A stretch of 64,000 nt of DNA from Thamnaconus septentrionalis (Eukaryota > Chordata > Actinopteri > Tetraodontiformes > Monacanthidae): the NCBI GenBank assembly GCA_009823395.1, contig CM020518.1, positions 10,840,501 through 10,904,500 on the forward strand, read 5' to 3'. Position numbers and translations under genes: made by a program. How positions within the stretch are numbered: the stretch's first letter is position 1; every line of letters begins with the position of its first letter. The notes below the pieces were generated by a model. It did not search any database, had not been told where the DNA came from, and saw only the letters and a program-made list of their open reading frames with translations. This document shows positions 13,217 through 26,379 of the stretch, in pieces.

Positions 13217-14412
13217 TAGAGTGTCGATCGATTGCTCGCCGGGAGATTTATTACACCGCTCGGCGATGGCGCAGCCATGCCGGCGCGCTCCAGGCTGAGG
13301 GCTTTCAAAGTCTTGTAAAAGAAAAATATTAAATAAATAAAAAATATATAACGCGTTAGCGATTGAGACGTCTGGAGAGCGGCGAAAAAACAAGGAGAGT
13401 GGTGGGAGGGGAAGAAACAAAGGCGGCAGCGAGAGAAAATAAATGAAAATGCATCGGTTGGAGATGCGATAGAGGAAAAAATGACTGGGTGCAGGAGGGA
13501 AACGACACGCTACATTTTTATATGACAAGCAGTGCGCAAATTTGCCGCTTAAAGCATCATCTTAAGTGTCGGTATAAACAGAGTTTGGAAATGCAAAAGA
13601 AAAAAAGAAGGGAAAGCGTGAGGCCAAGTGCATATGCACAGCTGCAGTTTGCATAAAGAAAGGCCGCTCTGCTGTGTTTGCAGATTGGATAAAAGGCTGC
13701 TGCCTCGCAGGAAGGTCGCGCTCTAGAGAAACTTTTCCCGCCGCCAGCTCGGCTTCACTATTCACAACAAAGAGAGAAGAAGGAGACGGAGGACGAATAG
13801 AACGGAAAAAAAAAAAACAATTATTGAATTACTGTGGCAGCTGCACACCTTTCAATGGCCCGTGCGTCACTCCCATTGTTTGTCTCGTGTCCTGTTGTGT
13901 CCCAGTCAGACGAACGTTGCCCTTTTGACAGTCATGCAGAATTATGGCAAGAAGAAGAATAGCGCTTTTAAACATTCCCCAGGCTGAATTTTCCTTTTTT
14001 TGTCTGACGGCCGCGTATTATACATACCTCACTCTTCTACTTGAACATTTTTAATAGCAAAATGATTCTTGTTTTCCTCACTTCCTCTACAATCCACACT
14101 CTCTGTCTATACAAGGTCCTCGTCCGTATTTGATGCACCGCAGCGCCAGCTGCTCATTTTCTGGGCTGCCATTTAGCAAAGAAATCAGCCGCAAAAGCCG
14201 AAGGCGGTCCAAGTGTTTTACGTTTTTGCCTCCAACATGGCAACCGAGGTGGTCCGCGAAACCAGACGCACGTAACGCGCGCGGCCACTGTAAAGAAACC
14301 AATATGCGTTTTCCCGAAATTGCCGCTTCTCCCATCTGTAGAGAGAGAAAAAAGGATGCGTTGATGCGACAGGAAAAGACGGTTTTCATGGCGGAGGCTC
14401 GTTCGCAGCGAC

Positions 14413-14463
14413 GCCACGTGAGCGTCCGTCGCCTCGCGGCCGCCCACTCGCTTCGCCACGTGA
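14413..14463. promoter_or_regulatory. Paired GCCACGTGA sites (CACGTG E-boxes)
   Basis: The identical 9-mer GCCACGTGA occurs at 14413-14421 and 14455-14463, exactly 42 bases apart (about four helical turns), in a CpG-rich block. The reverse strand reads TCACGTGGC, the M-box/CLEAR-like class bound by USF and MiT/TFE bHLH-zip factors. A third TCACGTG with an adjacent inverted CCAAT (ATTGG) is at 26395-26406. Binding is inference. Confidence 0.4.
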
Positions 14464-14545
14464 CTCCAGCGTGGCCGGTTTCAATCCAAACCCGCCATAA
14501 TTATAAACCACCGAGACGCCAAGTTCTTTTTTTTTTTTGTAATTT

Positions 14546-14550
<5 letters not shown>

Positions 14551-14576
<26 letters not shown>

Positions 14577-14577
14577 A
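14551..14577. repeat. (TA)n run flanked by T tracts
   Basis: About thirteen TA units between T-rich runs (14527-14538 and 14581-14598). Confidence 0.9.
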
Positions 14578-15289
14578 ATATTTTTTTTTTTTTTTTTTAA
14601 GCGCCAGCGCAGGGTACAATCGCTGCCAAGCTAATGGGCTCCGTTTGAAAGCGGGCCTTTGTGACTGCGCACAATGCGCCGCCCACCCGTGCCACAGCCT
14701 GTTTATCCCACTGTCGCCCCGCTGCTGCTGCTGCTGCTGCTGGTGATGATGATAGGCGAGCGCGCGCGACTCATCTCACGTCGTCAGCCCCGACGCCTCA
14801 GATGGGGTTTCACGTCTTCATTTGCATTTTGGTTTTTTTTAATCCATCCGAGGGAGGCACCGTTTTGCAGCGCGCGTTCTTCTTCGCTTTCATGTCCTCC
14901 GAAGGTCCCTCGTCGGATTCGATCTGGAGATCTTTATTTTTAATCCCCGGACCCTGGTGAAGCGACAGCGGCTGAATAATTTCTCCTATAGATTTTTTTC
15001 TTTTTTTTGGCCTCCAAACGTTTAGCAGTAGATCTCCAGAAAACAGCGGACTTTAGCCCCCTGTTTACAGCTGGGATTCCGATAACCCCCTGCATGTTTG
15101 GAACACCTGTCAAGGGTTTTTTGGGAATGGGTACAAGCGCCCTTTGTGACAACATACAAGGCTGATTACCAGGACTGTGTGTATGAAGTTTTCTCATGTC
15201 AGGGCATTTGAGATAAAGATCAATTTTCTTTCGAAAAAAAGAGTGAAATGTAATATTTTAGTATTTTGCCTTTAATGCTTGTTAGATTG

Positions 15290-15700
15290 CGTACATCCTT
15301 GAAAACGAAAACATTGATGAATGCCCGGGCCTGCAATTAGTGGCCAGTTCCTGCACTGCTAGGCCAGCCGGCGCAGCCGCTGCATGCTAAGTAACGTTAA
15401 TAATGCCTTTGTAGTAAAATTTATTGCTTTCGGAATCACTTTCAACCTTGCAAATCACTTTGCGTCGGCCCTTCGCTGGCCTGACGCCGACGCCCTGCAG
15501 TAGAATATTCGTGGCCTCGAGCCAGCGCTGCCCCGGTTCCCCCGTAGGTCGGGATTAGCAAACGACAGGACTCTCGACTTGGATAACAGCCTTGTCAGTT
15601 AATGACAGGTTTGCAAATAGACTAGGGAGACAGTGAGCAATCATTTCTGCCATTTATGATCATGATGACGGATTAAATTCCGCTCACGTTCCATTGATTT
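15290..15700. promoter_or_regulatory. Candidate conserved non-coding element
   Basis: This block is free of homopolymers and simple repeats and is dense in developmental-type motifs: GCAATTAGTGG, GTTAATAATG, ATGACAGGTTTGCAAAT and GATCATGATGACGGATTAAA. It encodes no plausible exon. The call is a judgement from texture; only alignment to other fish could confirm it. Confidence 0.25.
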
Positions 15701-16866
15701 CCTTCTGGAAATGAAGATAAACAAGAAAAATATGAAGTAATACTGGGCTGAATACCACAAAACCTATGCAGATGATGTTTTGATTTATTTGATGTTTATT
15801 GGCATGGTGGCCGCAGTCTTAGAGCATGAGAACCATCTTCACTGAGGTCTTTTCTACACTTCCTTCTGGCTCTGCCAAGAGTTCAGCGAACTCGCAAACG
15901 CACGCTAGTGGCTGCCACTCGCCACAACAGGAAGTCGCATGCCGCTACCCGTCTTGGCACCAGCGGTTTGATCATCTAAATTCCGTCTGACCTGAATGCG
16001 AGAGTCGTGGGCTCCACCTGGTGAGTCAGGTTCCCGGGAAGCGGCTGAGGTAAACAGACCGCAGGCGCGCGCCGCCATGCGCCTTTGATGGTGATGTATC
16101 TCTTTTTTTTTTCGGGTCTTGCGTTTGCTTTAATTAATAGAAATTGATGCGCTCTGCATGCGGCCATTAGCTCGCGCGCCGCTCTCTGCTTTCAGCGTCA
16201 AAGAAAAAAAAAAATCCCCCCTCTGAAGTCTTGTTCAACACATTTCAAGTCCGAGTACGTAACGTATTCTTTACGTGCGCTGATTAAAGCGCAAAATCAG
16301 ACGCGCGGCGGATGGAGCGATCGACACGAGAGCCGAGCCCAGCTGTCAGCAAGTGGTGGAGTTTGCCGAGTGAGACCGAATCCCTCTTGACAAAGAGTAA
16401 TATAAACTGCAATATCTCCCCGGACTTGGATGCGCCGCCGCCGCCATCTGTTATTTAGTAGCATGTGTAAGTGTTTTCAGTGAAAGCCCCTTCTGATGCC
16501 GCGTTCATATCCAATCAATTATTCAGCTGTGTGATTCCTCTTCACGTCCATGAGCCACCGCCAATCAGCCCCTCACCCCCCTCTCCCCCCTTCCTCCACA
16601 CAATGATGTAGCTGCCCGCCGCCGCCACCGCCGCCGCCGCCGCCGCGGCCTCAGGCTTTGCCTCCTTCCTTCTATGGGCTTTCAGGGCCGGCGGTCCGTG
16701 ATTGGTGGTGCGGCCTGGCAACCGACAATTCCATCTGCGCTAGATTGCGCGGCGAGAGAGTGGAGACGGCCGCAATTTGCAGCAATTCAGTCCGGTAATT
16801 TCGATATGTATGAGAACTCAGGGGCCCAAGTTACTTCATTTGAAGCCTCGCACTGCCAAGCCTACA

Positions 16867-16875
16867 GGTGTGTGC

Positions 16876-16924
<49 letters not shown>

Positions 16925-16987
16925 TGTGTGTGTGTGTCTGTGTGTGTGTGTATCCATATATGTATGTGTATATATACATATACATAC

Positions 16988-17075
<88 letters not shown>

Positions 17076-17115
17076 ATATATCAATCTATCTATCTATCTA
17101 TCTGTATCTGTATAC
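16867..17115. repeat. Compound microsatellite (TG)n-(TA)n-(TATC)n
   Basis: A TG run (16868-16951, with CTG interruptions) passes through TATG/TACA variants into a long TA run (to about 17083) and ends in TATC units (17085-17110). Open frames reading Cys-Val or Tyr-Ile repeats across it are artefacts of the repeat. It lies in the large fibcd1 intron and is likely to vary in length. Confidence 0.95.
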
Positions 17116-17637
17116 ATGCATAGTCATAGACTCTGGTTTGTGCTGCAGGAGAAGAACGAGAAGAAGGAGAAGGAGGAGGTGGAGGCTCTCTAAAATAAAG
17201 GGGAGAGATTTTTATTGTCCATGGCGTATAAAAATTTATGAGCGGAGTGTCGCCGTGAAGAAATGTTGAACGAGAGCAGATGGCGTGATGGAAAATCTGA
17301 TTGAGGGATGATTGAGACGGCCTCCGTGGCGTCGGTGGCAGGAGAGCCCAGAACTGGAGCTTCCTCCTGGAGCTCCGGCTGGGCCGACCAGACGCCGTCC
17401 TCGCCCCTTCGCACTTTGTTTGCCGTAATTATTTAGCAAATCGTTTGTCGGCGCTCTCCTCCGAAGAGGGGCGGGGAGAGAGGAGAAGAAGAGGCTTCAA
17501 TTAAGAGACCTTGTGTGTACCTTTATGTAAGCACCGCCGCCGCCGCCGCATCGCCTCACGCCTGGACGCCCGTCAGACAACAGAACAACAGGAGCGTTAA
17601 GAATTCATGGGTTCTAGCGCAGCGGCGGATCCTCTGC

Positions 17638-17710
17638 GCTTCTCCTTCTTCTCCTCTCTCTCCTCCTCCTCCTCCTCCTCCTCCTCCTCCTCCTCCTCCT
17701 CCTTCCCCGC
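17638..17710. repeat. (TCC)n polypyrimidine tract
   Basis: About fifteen TCC units lie at 17660-17703 inside a longer pure pyrimidine stretch on the + strand. It is a mirror-repeat type that can form triplex DNA. The proline-rich or glutamate-rich open frames over it are compositional. Confidence 0.9.
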
Positions 17711-18513
17711 CGCGTGTTGCAGCACCTTCGTGACTTCCAAATAAGATCTGAGGCGACGGGAACCTGTGCGAGGAACACGCCTCGCTCCCTGAATTAAACA
17801 TCTTTCTGACACCGCCGGCGCCACCCCGCTCCGCCTTCCTGGCCCCTCCCACTCTTCCCGCCTCACCCCCTCCTCCCTCTCTGCCCCCACACCTTCCTCC
17901 TCCTCCTCCACAGCATTTCAATTGAAACTCACTCCGATCGTGGCCTCATTTGCCGATGCGTGCGTGAGCGTTTTCTTTATTTTTTTATATATATATTTTT
18001 TTTTTATTATTAGCATACGCTCAATGGTCAGGCGAAACAAAAAAAAAAAAAAAAGGCGCAGGAGGAGCATTAATATTCCGAGCAGCGATGACACTTTAGA
18101 GGAATTGAGAGAATTCCAGTGGCGCCGGCCCGCTTAATTAGAGTGAACTCCTCGCAACCTTATTAAAGGCAAACGCGGCTGGAGGCCCCGGAAAACACGC
18201 TGCCCCCACTGGACCTCTCCCTCCCTCCCACCCTCCCCCCCTCAACCCTTCATTACCGCCGAGTCCAGGGGCAGGTGGGGAGCTCCGGCAGGACGGACGC
18301 GCCGCCCCGGCGTCCCGCATGGCCGATCAAAGTCTCCGTGGCGTTTTCCCCTCGCGCCCCGCTTCCCGCTCGTCATGCGAAAACCCCGGCGTAAAAACCC
18401 ACCGCAGCTCATCGCCTCTGCCACGTTGTTATTTAGTTCTTTATTATTTAGCAAATGATCAGCTTTGATTTAGCGCCTTTTCCATGAAATGCGTATTAGG
18501 AGTAAAAAAAAAA

Positions 18514-18537
18514 AAAAAAAAAAAAAAGTGCACTCTG
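18514..18537. repeat. A24 homopolymer
   Basis: A pure A run of about 24 bases. Other A or T runs of 15 or more lie at 18038, 34082, 34748, 38518 and 57458. None is preceded by a recognisable retroposed sequence. Confidence 0.9.
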
Positions 18538-18779
18538 TAATCCATCCGTGCACTGAGCCATTCATTTCTCATTTCTTGCACTGGCACCACACTTGCATCA
18601 TCCCGCACCTGCACTCACTTTGTTACAGCCGCGGTTCGTTACTTTTTGCACAAGTTTTTCCGGATCCTCGTTTTTTTTTTTTTGGATACTTTTGATGCCC
18701 GGGAACACAGGGAGCGTGCGGCGTGATCCAAATTTTTTCTTCTTCTTCTTCTTTTTTCTTCAACTTCCCCAGACTCGCG

Positions 18780-18870
18780 GTGAAATTTCCCCGATATGAC
18801 GTAGCTGCGCGTCACTCGTCCGCGCTAATTTGCATTTAAATGTTCTCGCACACTCGCAATTTTTCATGTT
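18780..18870. promoter_or_regulatory. Octamer-containing candidate regulatory block
   Basis: ATGACGTAGCTGCGCGTCAC (CRE-like TGACG half-sites) is followed by CTAATTTGCATTTAAATG, which has a POU octamer ATTTGCAT at 18828-18835 overlapping an AT-rich homeodomain-type site. Function is inferred. Confidence 0.25.
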
Positions 18871-21639
18871 AGTTTGGAACAGGTTTCTGCTTTTCCGCAT
18901 AAGTCGACGTCCTCCAGTTTGCTCTCCATCTCTGCCTCCCACAGCCCGAGCCGCTGAAGCCGGCGGATCTTTTCCACCCGCCGTCTCTTCCGCCAGACTT
19001 TTTTCCTGTTAAGCCAGGGCTGCTCGGCTCATTTTGTTTTACCTGAGAGCGCCTCTAAATATTAATGTGCTCTTCCTTCTGAATTACAGCCTTACAGGCC
19101 TGCCAGCTCTACCCGGCATTTGTCTAGTGCTGTCTCTCTCTCTCTCTTCCTCCTCCTCCTCCTCGCCACCGAGCAGCTCGCCCTCGCCGCTCCTGGCTGC
19201 TCACTCTTCCCGCCCCCGAAGGTTAATTCCTGATGATATCAGATGTGATGGTTTGTTGGCTGTCATTTGTCTCCCTCGTGATTTTTGTGACTCTAATCCT
19301 GCCACTTGAGCAGAATCCCTTCCACCGTGTTTTGACTGGTGGTGGTGTTCAGAGGCATTAGCTTTCAAAAAAGTGGGGGGGGAAAGATAGCATACGAGGT
19401 TGAGAGCAAAACCCAAAAGCTAATAATGATAGTAATGATTTTGGTCTCAGCGTCAGATTAATGAATGTTGTGCAGTGCAAAAGCAGCTCGGTTTCAGAGA
19501 TGTCAAGTTGCTGTGTTGTCCTTGTCTCCCTTTTTTTTTCTCATGGTAAACAAATAAATTGCCAGCAGAAGAACTGTGGCACTTTCTGACATAAAATTCC
19601 TCTGCTCTGCCAGAACATATACAATATATAAGCACATCTCATCTTCAGCTTTTTGCCAGAAATTGTTTGCATTTGACGTTGGATCCTGTGCTCGTCTCAG
19701 CCATAATGTAGCTGTAAAAACTCTGCATTTGCGTTTGTATAACGGCATCTCTTTAGAGTACAAAGAGCGTGTCACTGACTCTTACTGGAAGCTAGCTTAC
19801 AGCATGAAGTCGGTGAAATCTTGTAGCACAATTAAAAACAAATGAAAATCATTATAATCAGATGAGTCATAGTTGAATGCCTCAAGAAATATTGCAAAGG
19901 AGTCATTACAGATACAGCCATTGGCTAAAAGCCAACTCGCTCGCGATTTATTTTTTTATTTTGCCAGTATTTGCTAGCGTGTTAGCCTGAACTGCACAGG
20001 CTAACCTGTTAGCACCAGCAATCACTGTCAGCCACATAGTCGCACTGGGCCTTTTGGCTCCATTTTCTGTGCTCAATTATGTGCGCATGAATTATTCCCG
20101 ACCAAAGGCGGTATTTTATGCATAATATATCATAACAGGGCCTGAACGTAAGAAGAAACCGTGTGTGGATCTTTCCAGTGACACGGGATGATGACAAGTG
20201 AGAGAAGGAAGAAAAAAAAACATGATTGATGGCGAGATAAAGTGAAGTTATCATAAAATAGTCCGTCTAAACTTGAAATTGTAAGTGGGTTTGTTTTCAA
20301 CCCCTTGAAACAGCGGCCACGGTTTCTTTCTGAAAGTCTTGAAGCGTAAACATACAACTGCACTAATGAAGGGTTTTTTTTTTTTTTGCTTTATTCCGAG
20401 GCAGTCTGCGTAACGGTGACTCACCAGTTAGCTTGCGAATTACGCCGACTGCCTGGCCCGATTTATCAAAACACCGCGCTCTCATACATAATAGTCAGGA
20501 TGGGTAAGGGGGAAAAAATGTAACAGAATGAATGAGTTTTCAGAGCGGATTAGCGTCTGGGTGAAAGTCGGGCCAAATCAGACCACTGGTGGCGGTGAAC
20601 TTTCTCGGCGAAACGCGTTCCAAACAACCCGGGCAAACCTGTCGCTTCCTCTGTGGCTATGAGCTCACACTGGCAGCGGCACTGGAGACAAAGACACCAG
20701 AGCCTCATTCACTTCAGATGAGCCCAGGGTGAGCGAGCGCTAAGACGGTGGGGGAGAGGCGGCTGCCGAAGAGACTCTCGTGATTTTGGAAACGGGGGAG
20801 AAGTCGAGCCGGGTTTGGTTTCGAATTTAGCCGGGGTTGCGGTCGCTTGTCGAAGACGTCTCATCCGTCGCAGGAAGTAACAGTTACACGGTTTTGAGGA
20901 AAGACCCACTTGATCTGACTGTCATTGTGGTAAATTCGGTTAGCCGCAGCTGCCTAGCTTACAGGTTTGCGATGACTTGTCGCTTCCTGGATCATTTGGA
21001 ATGTGACACGAGATGATTTTAAGCATTAGCTTAGCACGTGTAAGTGCTTCAGAGAAGTGAGCCCAAAGAGTAGGGTGCATACTCACAAGTAGCTTAGAAT
21101 ACTGATAAAAAATAAACCCAGCGGTTGTTGTATTTGTTTCTTATTGTTGTAGACAGGTTGAAACCTTTAGCCGTGCATTCTCTTATAAAAGGTATTTCTA
21201 AACTAAAAATGTTTATAATCCGTTATTAATGACACTTTTGATTTGGGTTATAATTTAACTTTAGCTCTTACCATGTCCCAAAAGTCCTATTTCATAAATG
21301 GCTTCCATAAAACAGAAAAAATGTCTGAGAGCTAATCTCGTAAAAGTTGCATTTAATTTCATTATTATTCATATTTCTTATCTTGTGGCAGTTGTCAATA
21401 CTTCTGTATCCACATAATGACCTTTTTTTTTTTCCATTTGCTTTTTCTGACACCGACCTTCAGGCTATAATTTCAAGACAAGTTGCAAATTCCTTCTTTG
21501 GATTCGCTAGTTTCATTGATTTGAGTTTGTTTTTTTTTTGTTCTCCAACACGAAATTCTGTTTCAATGATAAGAAATCATGTATTTTGCACAACCGCGTG
21601 AATGCTTCATACCCGCGATTTCACACAGACACAGAAGGC

Positions 21640-21900
21640 CTTGTTGGCGGGGTTTTGCAGCCCATCCTGATTAAAGAGCATATTTTTTCGGAGGCCGTGG
21701 CAGTCATTACCACAGTTGCCCGTGCCGTAAAGTAAACAGCTGCGGTAACTGCCCCATGAATGCCGCGCGCTGATTTATATTATCCCCACTCGCTGCAGTG
21801 AGACAAATAAAAAAAAGAAAGGGCTTCCTATCGGCAGTCACAAGCCACTGAATTACCTTCCGCCACTTAGAATAATTAAATTTGCTGCCAGAGACGCGGC
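21640..21900. promoter_or_regulatory. Candidate conserved non-coding element
   Basis: A repeat-free block has motifs such as CCTGATTAAAGAGC, GGCAGTCATTACCACAG and CGCTGATTTATATTAT. The short open frames across it match no family. Confidence 0.2.
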
Positions 21901-23340
21901 TGATGAAGCGAGGACACTCCTCAAATACCGAGTGTGCGAGTTTTGAGGCCGTTCGCCATTCGATTCATCGTTGTCGCCTCTCTCTGGGTCTCATAACAGC
22001 AGGCGACCAACAAAGCAGCGTCTCTTCCGTTTGCCTGCGTTGCCTTCGCCATTGTGGCTTCTTCTTCTCTTCTTCTGTACGAGCGGACTGGCAATAAGTC
22101 AGTTTACTACGAAAATGAAATGACACGCACCACATCGTGTGCTCGACGACAAAGAGTGAAAGTCAAAGGTCCCGCAACACAATCCGTCACACCTGCGGAG
22201 GAATGCGTTTTACTGCATCGCTTAAATAAATCCCGGGGGGTAAAATGTTGCACGTCAACCTTTTTTTTTTTTCTTTTTTTTTTGTCGACGCAACCGTCAA
22301 ACCCGCGCGGATTCAAAGGAAACAATGAGTATTAATAATACATTCCGAAACCTATCTCTCTCTTCAAAGATGAAGCAAAGGACTTCTGAGAGCCGTAACG
22401 AGGAGCGCTGTGGGCAAACAGAGCAAACATTCCCAAGATCATTATTCCCAAGTCAGACTCCGCCTGGGGAGCGGCGCGCCGCCCTCGCCGCTGAGCAAAT
22501 ACCCTGAAATGTTCATTCAGCCAACGGATACCCGGCCTTCAAATGCCTCTCGATATGAGCCTCGCCTGTACTCTCTCTCTTTTTTTTCCCCCCTCCTTCC
22601 TCCATCAGCCAAATGCGACGCTACTCGTGCGTGTGCGCTACCGCAGCCGGAGGAAGATGCGCATCCGTTAACGCACCCGTATCTCATTTGATCTGCGGGC
22701 CGGCCGGGCCGAACACTCAACCGCTCAGGGTGAATAGTGAGTGGGGGGTGAGGGTTAAAGGATTTGCACTTTGCCAGTTCTTTGTGTTTGTTCGGGGAGG
22801 ATCAAGAGCTTACACTTCAAAGCATGTGGCAGGGGAAAAAAAAAAAAAACCATATTCCAAACTATTCCTCACCGCGTTTACATCAAAGTCTCTCGCCGGC
22901 GTTCCGACAGAAGGAGTCCCACATGTTGTCTCTGCGGCTTTATTATCAGAGCCGTGCAGTCCCCCCCCTAAAAAAAGAAGAAAAAGAAATGACCGAATAA
23001 ATGAATGTCTTTCATGGAAGTTGACTTTGCCATTGGCGTGACGGCTACATTTTTAGGAATTAACCTTTATTTAACCTGGCGAGACAGTCGCAGAATAATG
23101 TCTTGGCCCTGACGAAAAGCTTCGGCCACACCCTCGGCTGTTTCTACCCGCCGCCGCGCTGCCGATCGCATCGCGGGAATCTCCCCCCGAATCTTCCCCG
23201 AATCTTCCCCGCTCGACGGAAGTTGGTCGGCCCCGGCCAGCGGGACCGACGCGAAGGCTATCGACGACGCCCTCGGTGTCTCCGTTCGGGTTTCGAAAGA
23301 GTTTTGGCAGAAGGATGAACGAGACGAAGAGGTGGAGGTT

Positions 23341-23362
23341 GGGGTTGGGGCGGATGGGCGGG
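23341..23362 (+). other. Canonical G-quadruplex motif
   Basis: GGGG-TT-GGGG-CGGAT-GGG-C-GGG has four G runs with loops of 2, 5 and 1 on the sense strand of the large intron. Confidence 0.85.
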
Positions 23363-26300
23363 AAGAAAGAGGCAGAGTCAAAATGAGGCAGAACACGGCG
23401 TCATGGCGGGAGGCGGAGACGGCGGAGTGCATCTCTTGTCTCCTTTCCCCGCCCCCCCGCCCCCCAAGTCTCAAGAGCTGCCCGCGAGGCAACAGGGGGA
23501 GAAAAGCATGATGAATAATTAACTTTGAGAAATGTCACAAGAGGCAGGAGGAAGTGTAATAATTTCTCTATTGGCTTTGGAGTCCTGTTTTTTTCATTAC
23601 TATTTTCCTCCTCCTCCTCCTCCTCCGTTGCCCCCGTAGGGCTGCACCGTGCCGGAATGGTGAACCCGGCTCTCTTAAAAGCACCAAGTACATCCCATTC
23701 CCCCTCTACACTCTTTGGAAATAAGAGTAAATAAATCATTAATATTGGAGACCACTGGAAGGTCCTGCGCGTTGTCAGCCTTCGGCCTCATTAGCAGAAA
23801 TATCAGATTTAAGGAGCCGGCAGGTGCGGGTGGTGGTCGGGGAGGAGAGGGGGGGGCTTTAATCGCCGCTTTCACAGTTTTGTGGGACTTTAAACGCGGC
23901 GAACACGGTTGGCTTACGCTCTGGAACCGCTGAGCCTGCTTTGATTTTTTTTTTCGGGGATTCGGTGCAGGCAGGATTTAGACAAACCAAAAACCCAACA
24001 GGACATCAGGGCTCCATCCAGCAGCCGTTCAGCGGCACGGCTTGGTTTTTGAGACTGGGCGATGACTAATGTTGCTGAATCTGTCTGCGCCCTTGTGCCC
24101 TTTTTAAGAGTGGGCCATCTTCTGTGCCAAAGGCACAAAGCTATAGTCATCCCAAAGTGACTTCTTCAACATGGCAACCAGTTTGAATCACAGGATCTTT
24201 GCAAACAGTTGCCAGATTCCTAACACGACTCCAAAAAATTAAAAATGAAGTCAACATTTCTTCACAATTCTGCTTTGTTTTCTGCACTTATTAACCCGGT
24301 AATGTGTCCCTGTCGTGGGAGAAGCGGCGCCTTTTAACCTCTCCGCTCTGTTAGCACCACGTCGTGAGAAGGAGACTATAATGATATGGATGATTTAATG
24401 CCTAAAGATTCCCCTCCCAACCCGCCACCACCCACCCCTCTCCCTCCCCGGCCATTCGCTGCGTTTGTTAATCAGGCAGGGGCTAAATGAGATTCCCTAT
24501 CAGCAAACGCATTGATCGCGCGAAATGAGATACTGATTTTTGTCGGCGTTATTCATTTTCTTTTTACGCTTGACATTGAGTAATCGCGCCCGCGCTCGCG
24601 CAACACGGAGAATTAACCTGCGATAAAGGAGCTCCTTCCTCTCGCCTTTATGTTAGTGGAAGCGCTCGTAAAAAAAAAAAAAAACAAGAGAGAGAGAGAG
24701 AAAAAAAGACGTTCGCAGTAGCGTAGGGGGAGAAAAAAAAACTGTAGCTGCGAGGCATCGACCTGGGCCGGAGGGCAACAATGGTCTGGGATGCCGGGTC
24801 CGTTTCCTGCTTCTCCTGGATGCAAGCGCAATTCTCCTGTGCTGCAGAGTTTTTAAAAAAAAAGAAGACGGAAAAAAAAACAAAAAACAGCGTTGCTTGA
24901 TTTCCTCAAAGCAACAAACAACGTTAAATTCCACGTTGCCCTTTTATATTCGGCTCATGAAACCAGTCGAAAATAATGAAAATCGAAGAGGGATACCCAA
25001 ATTACCCATCCACAGCGACGCGTGGGAAGGTAGAACTTTTTTTTGGTTGTTGTTTTTTTGTTTTGTTTTTTCCGCCCCAACACTTCACAGCTTCCTTTAA
25101 ATTGCAAACAAGTGAGAGGCGAGGAGTCTCCTCCCGACGGAGCAATCAGCATCTAAATACCCAAGCAAAACACCTCAAAATTCTCCCTTGTATTAGATTT
25201 CATTATAAATAACCTAACAATTGCATTTAATTAACCGGCAGCTACACCTGAGCATTTAGATTTTAAACCAAAGAAGTCTCTCCTGTTATTTCGCTCGTCT
25301 TCCTCTTTAATTATTCCGAATTAGAGTCTTGCTGGGTTTCTCTGGGGCTTTAATTAGGGACTGAATTAAAGTTATGTAAATACAGAACTGAAGCTCGTGG
25401 AGCCTTTAAATAGAGTTGCGTTGCGTCTATTTATTTATTTATTTTTTCCCTTTTTTTTCCGTGAAAGAGAAAACATCTTAAGTCATTCTTTTGAAGTCTG
25501 TCAAATCGCTACAGGATACTTTTCCCTCAGGTGTTTGCTCGGTTTGGTATTTTTTTTTTCTCTCTTGAGGGCTGCGACACACACAAAAAAAAAAAAATTT
25601 CTTGCGCAAACGAGCCAATTTTTCTTACTGCCACACGAAAATGAAAAAGCGCCACAGTTTGTTCAGTCTGTTGCCTCGACTTGCGTTAACGGCACTCGGG
25701 TGCTTCCTAGGAAAGGGAACGCGTGCCGACTTACTCCTCGCATTGATGGCCGATTCCTCACCTCCCCGTTTTGCGGACTCCGCTGTGAAAATACGAAGAA
25801 CTTTGATCAATTTCCCATCGAGTTCAATTAAATGCAGGCTGAGTGCCCGGGCCCTGACGGCGTCTGAATAATGAAAACCATGATGGACTCTTTCATCTGT
25901 GTTTGTCATCAAATTAGCGCCGCACGTCTTATGGAGCGGCCAGTGTGCAGTCTGTGCAGGACTTAAAAGAAAATGAGCTTAAGTTTTATTTTCTTTCTTC
26001 CAGAGGTGGCCCACCGCCAACACAGGAAGTTCCAGGTGATATACTTTCAATGTCCATTGCATTTTAATCCTAAATCCATAAAGGAAAGATCCAGTATTAA
26101 ATGTTTGGAAAGAAGAAGCCCTCGTAAACACGACAGAAGATATGCAACGTGATTGGCCGAGACCTTTGTTTCATGAAAACAACTTCCAACGACTCAACAA
26201 ATGTTTCTTACAAAAAAAAAAGCTCCAATCCTTCTTCGCCGGTAAAATGCCAATTCCAACAGAGCCGCAGCAACTCCAGCGACCAAGCTAGTTTTACTAA

Positions 26301-26379
26301 AGGCTAGCTGCCGCTCCCTGTAGCATATTTGCTTTGTTTTTCAGCGGTGCATTTCAAAGGCACTTCGCAGCGGTGCTTT

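Noticed and set aside
14130..14600. 156-codon open frame in the large intron
   Set aside because: No family resemblance, and it runs into T and TA repeats. The CACGTG pair inside suggests a non-coding role instead.
16674..17269. Several open frames of 60-149 codons on both strands
   Set aside because: They are translations of the TG/TA microsatellite (Cys-Val and Tyr-Ile repeats).
17556..17921. Proline-rich or Glu/Gly-rich open frames
   Set aside because: Produced by the (TCC)n tract and pyrimidine-rich flanks.
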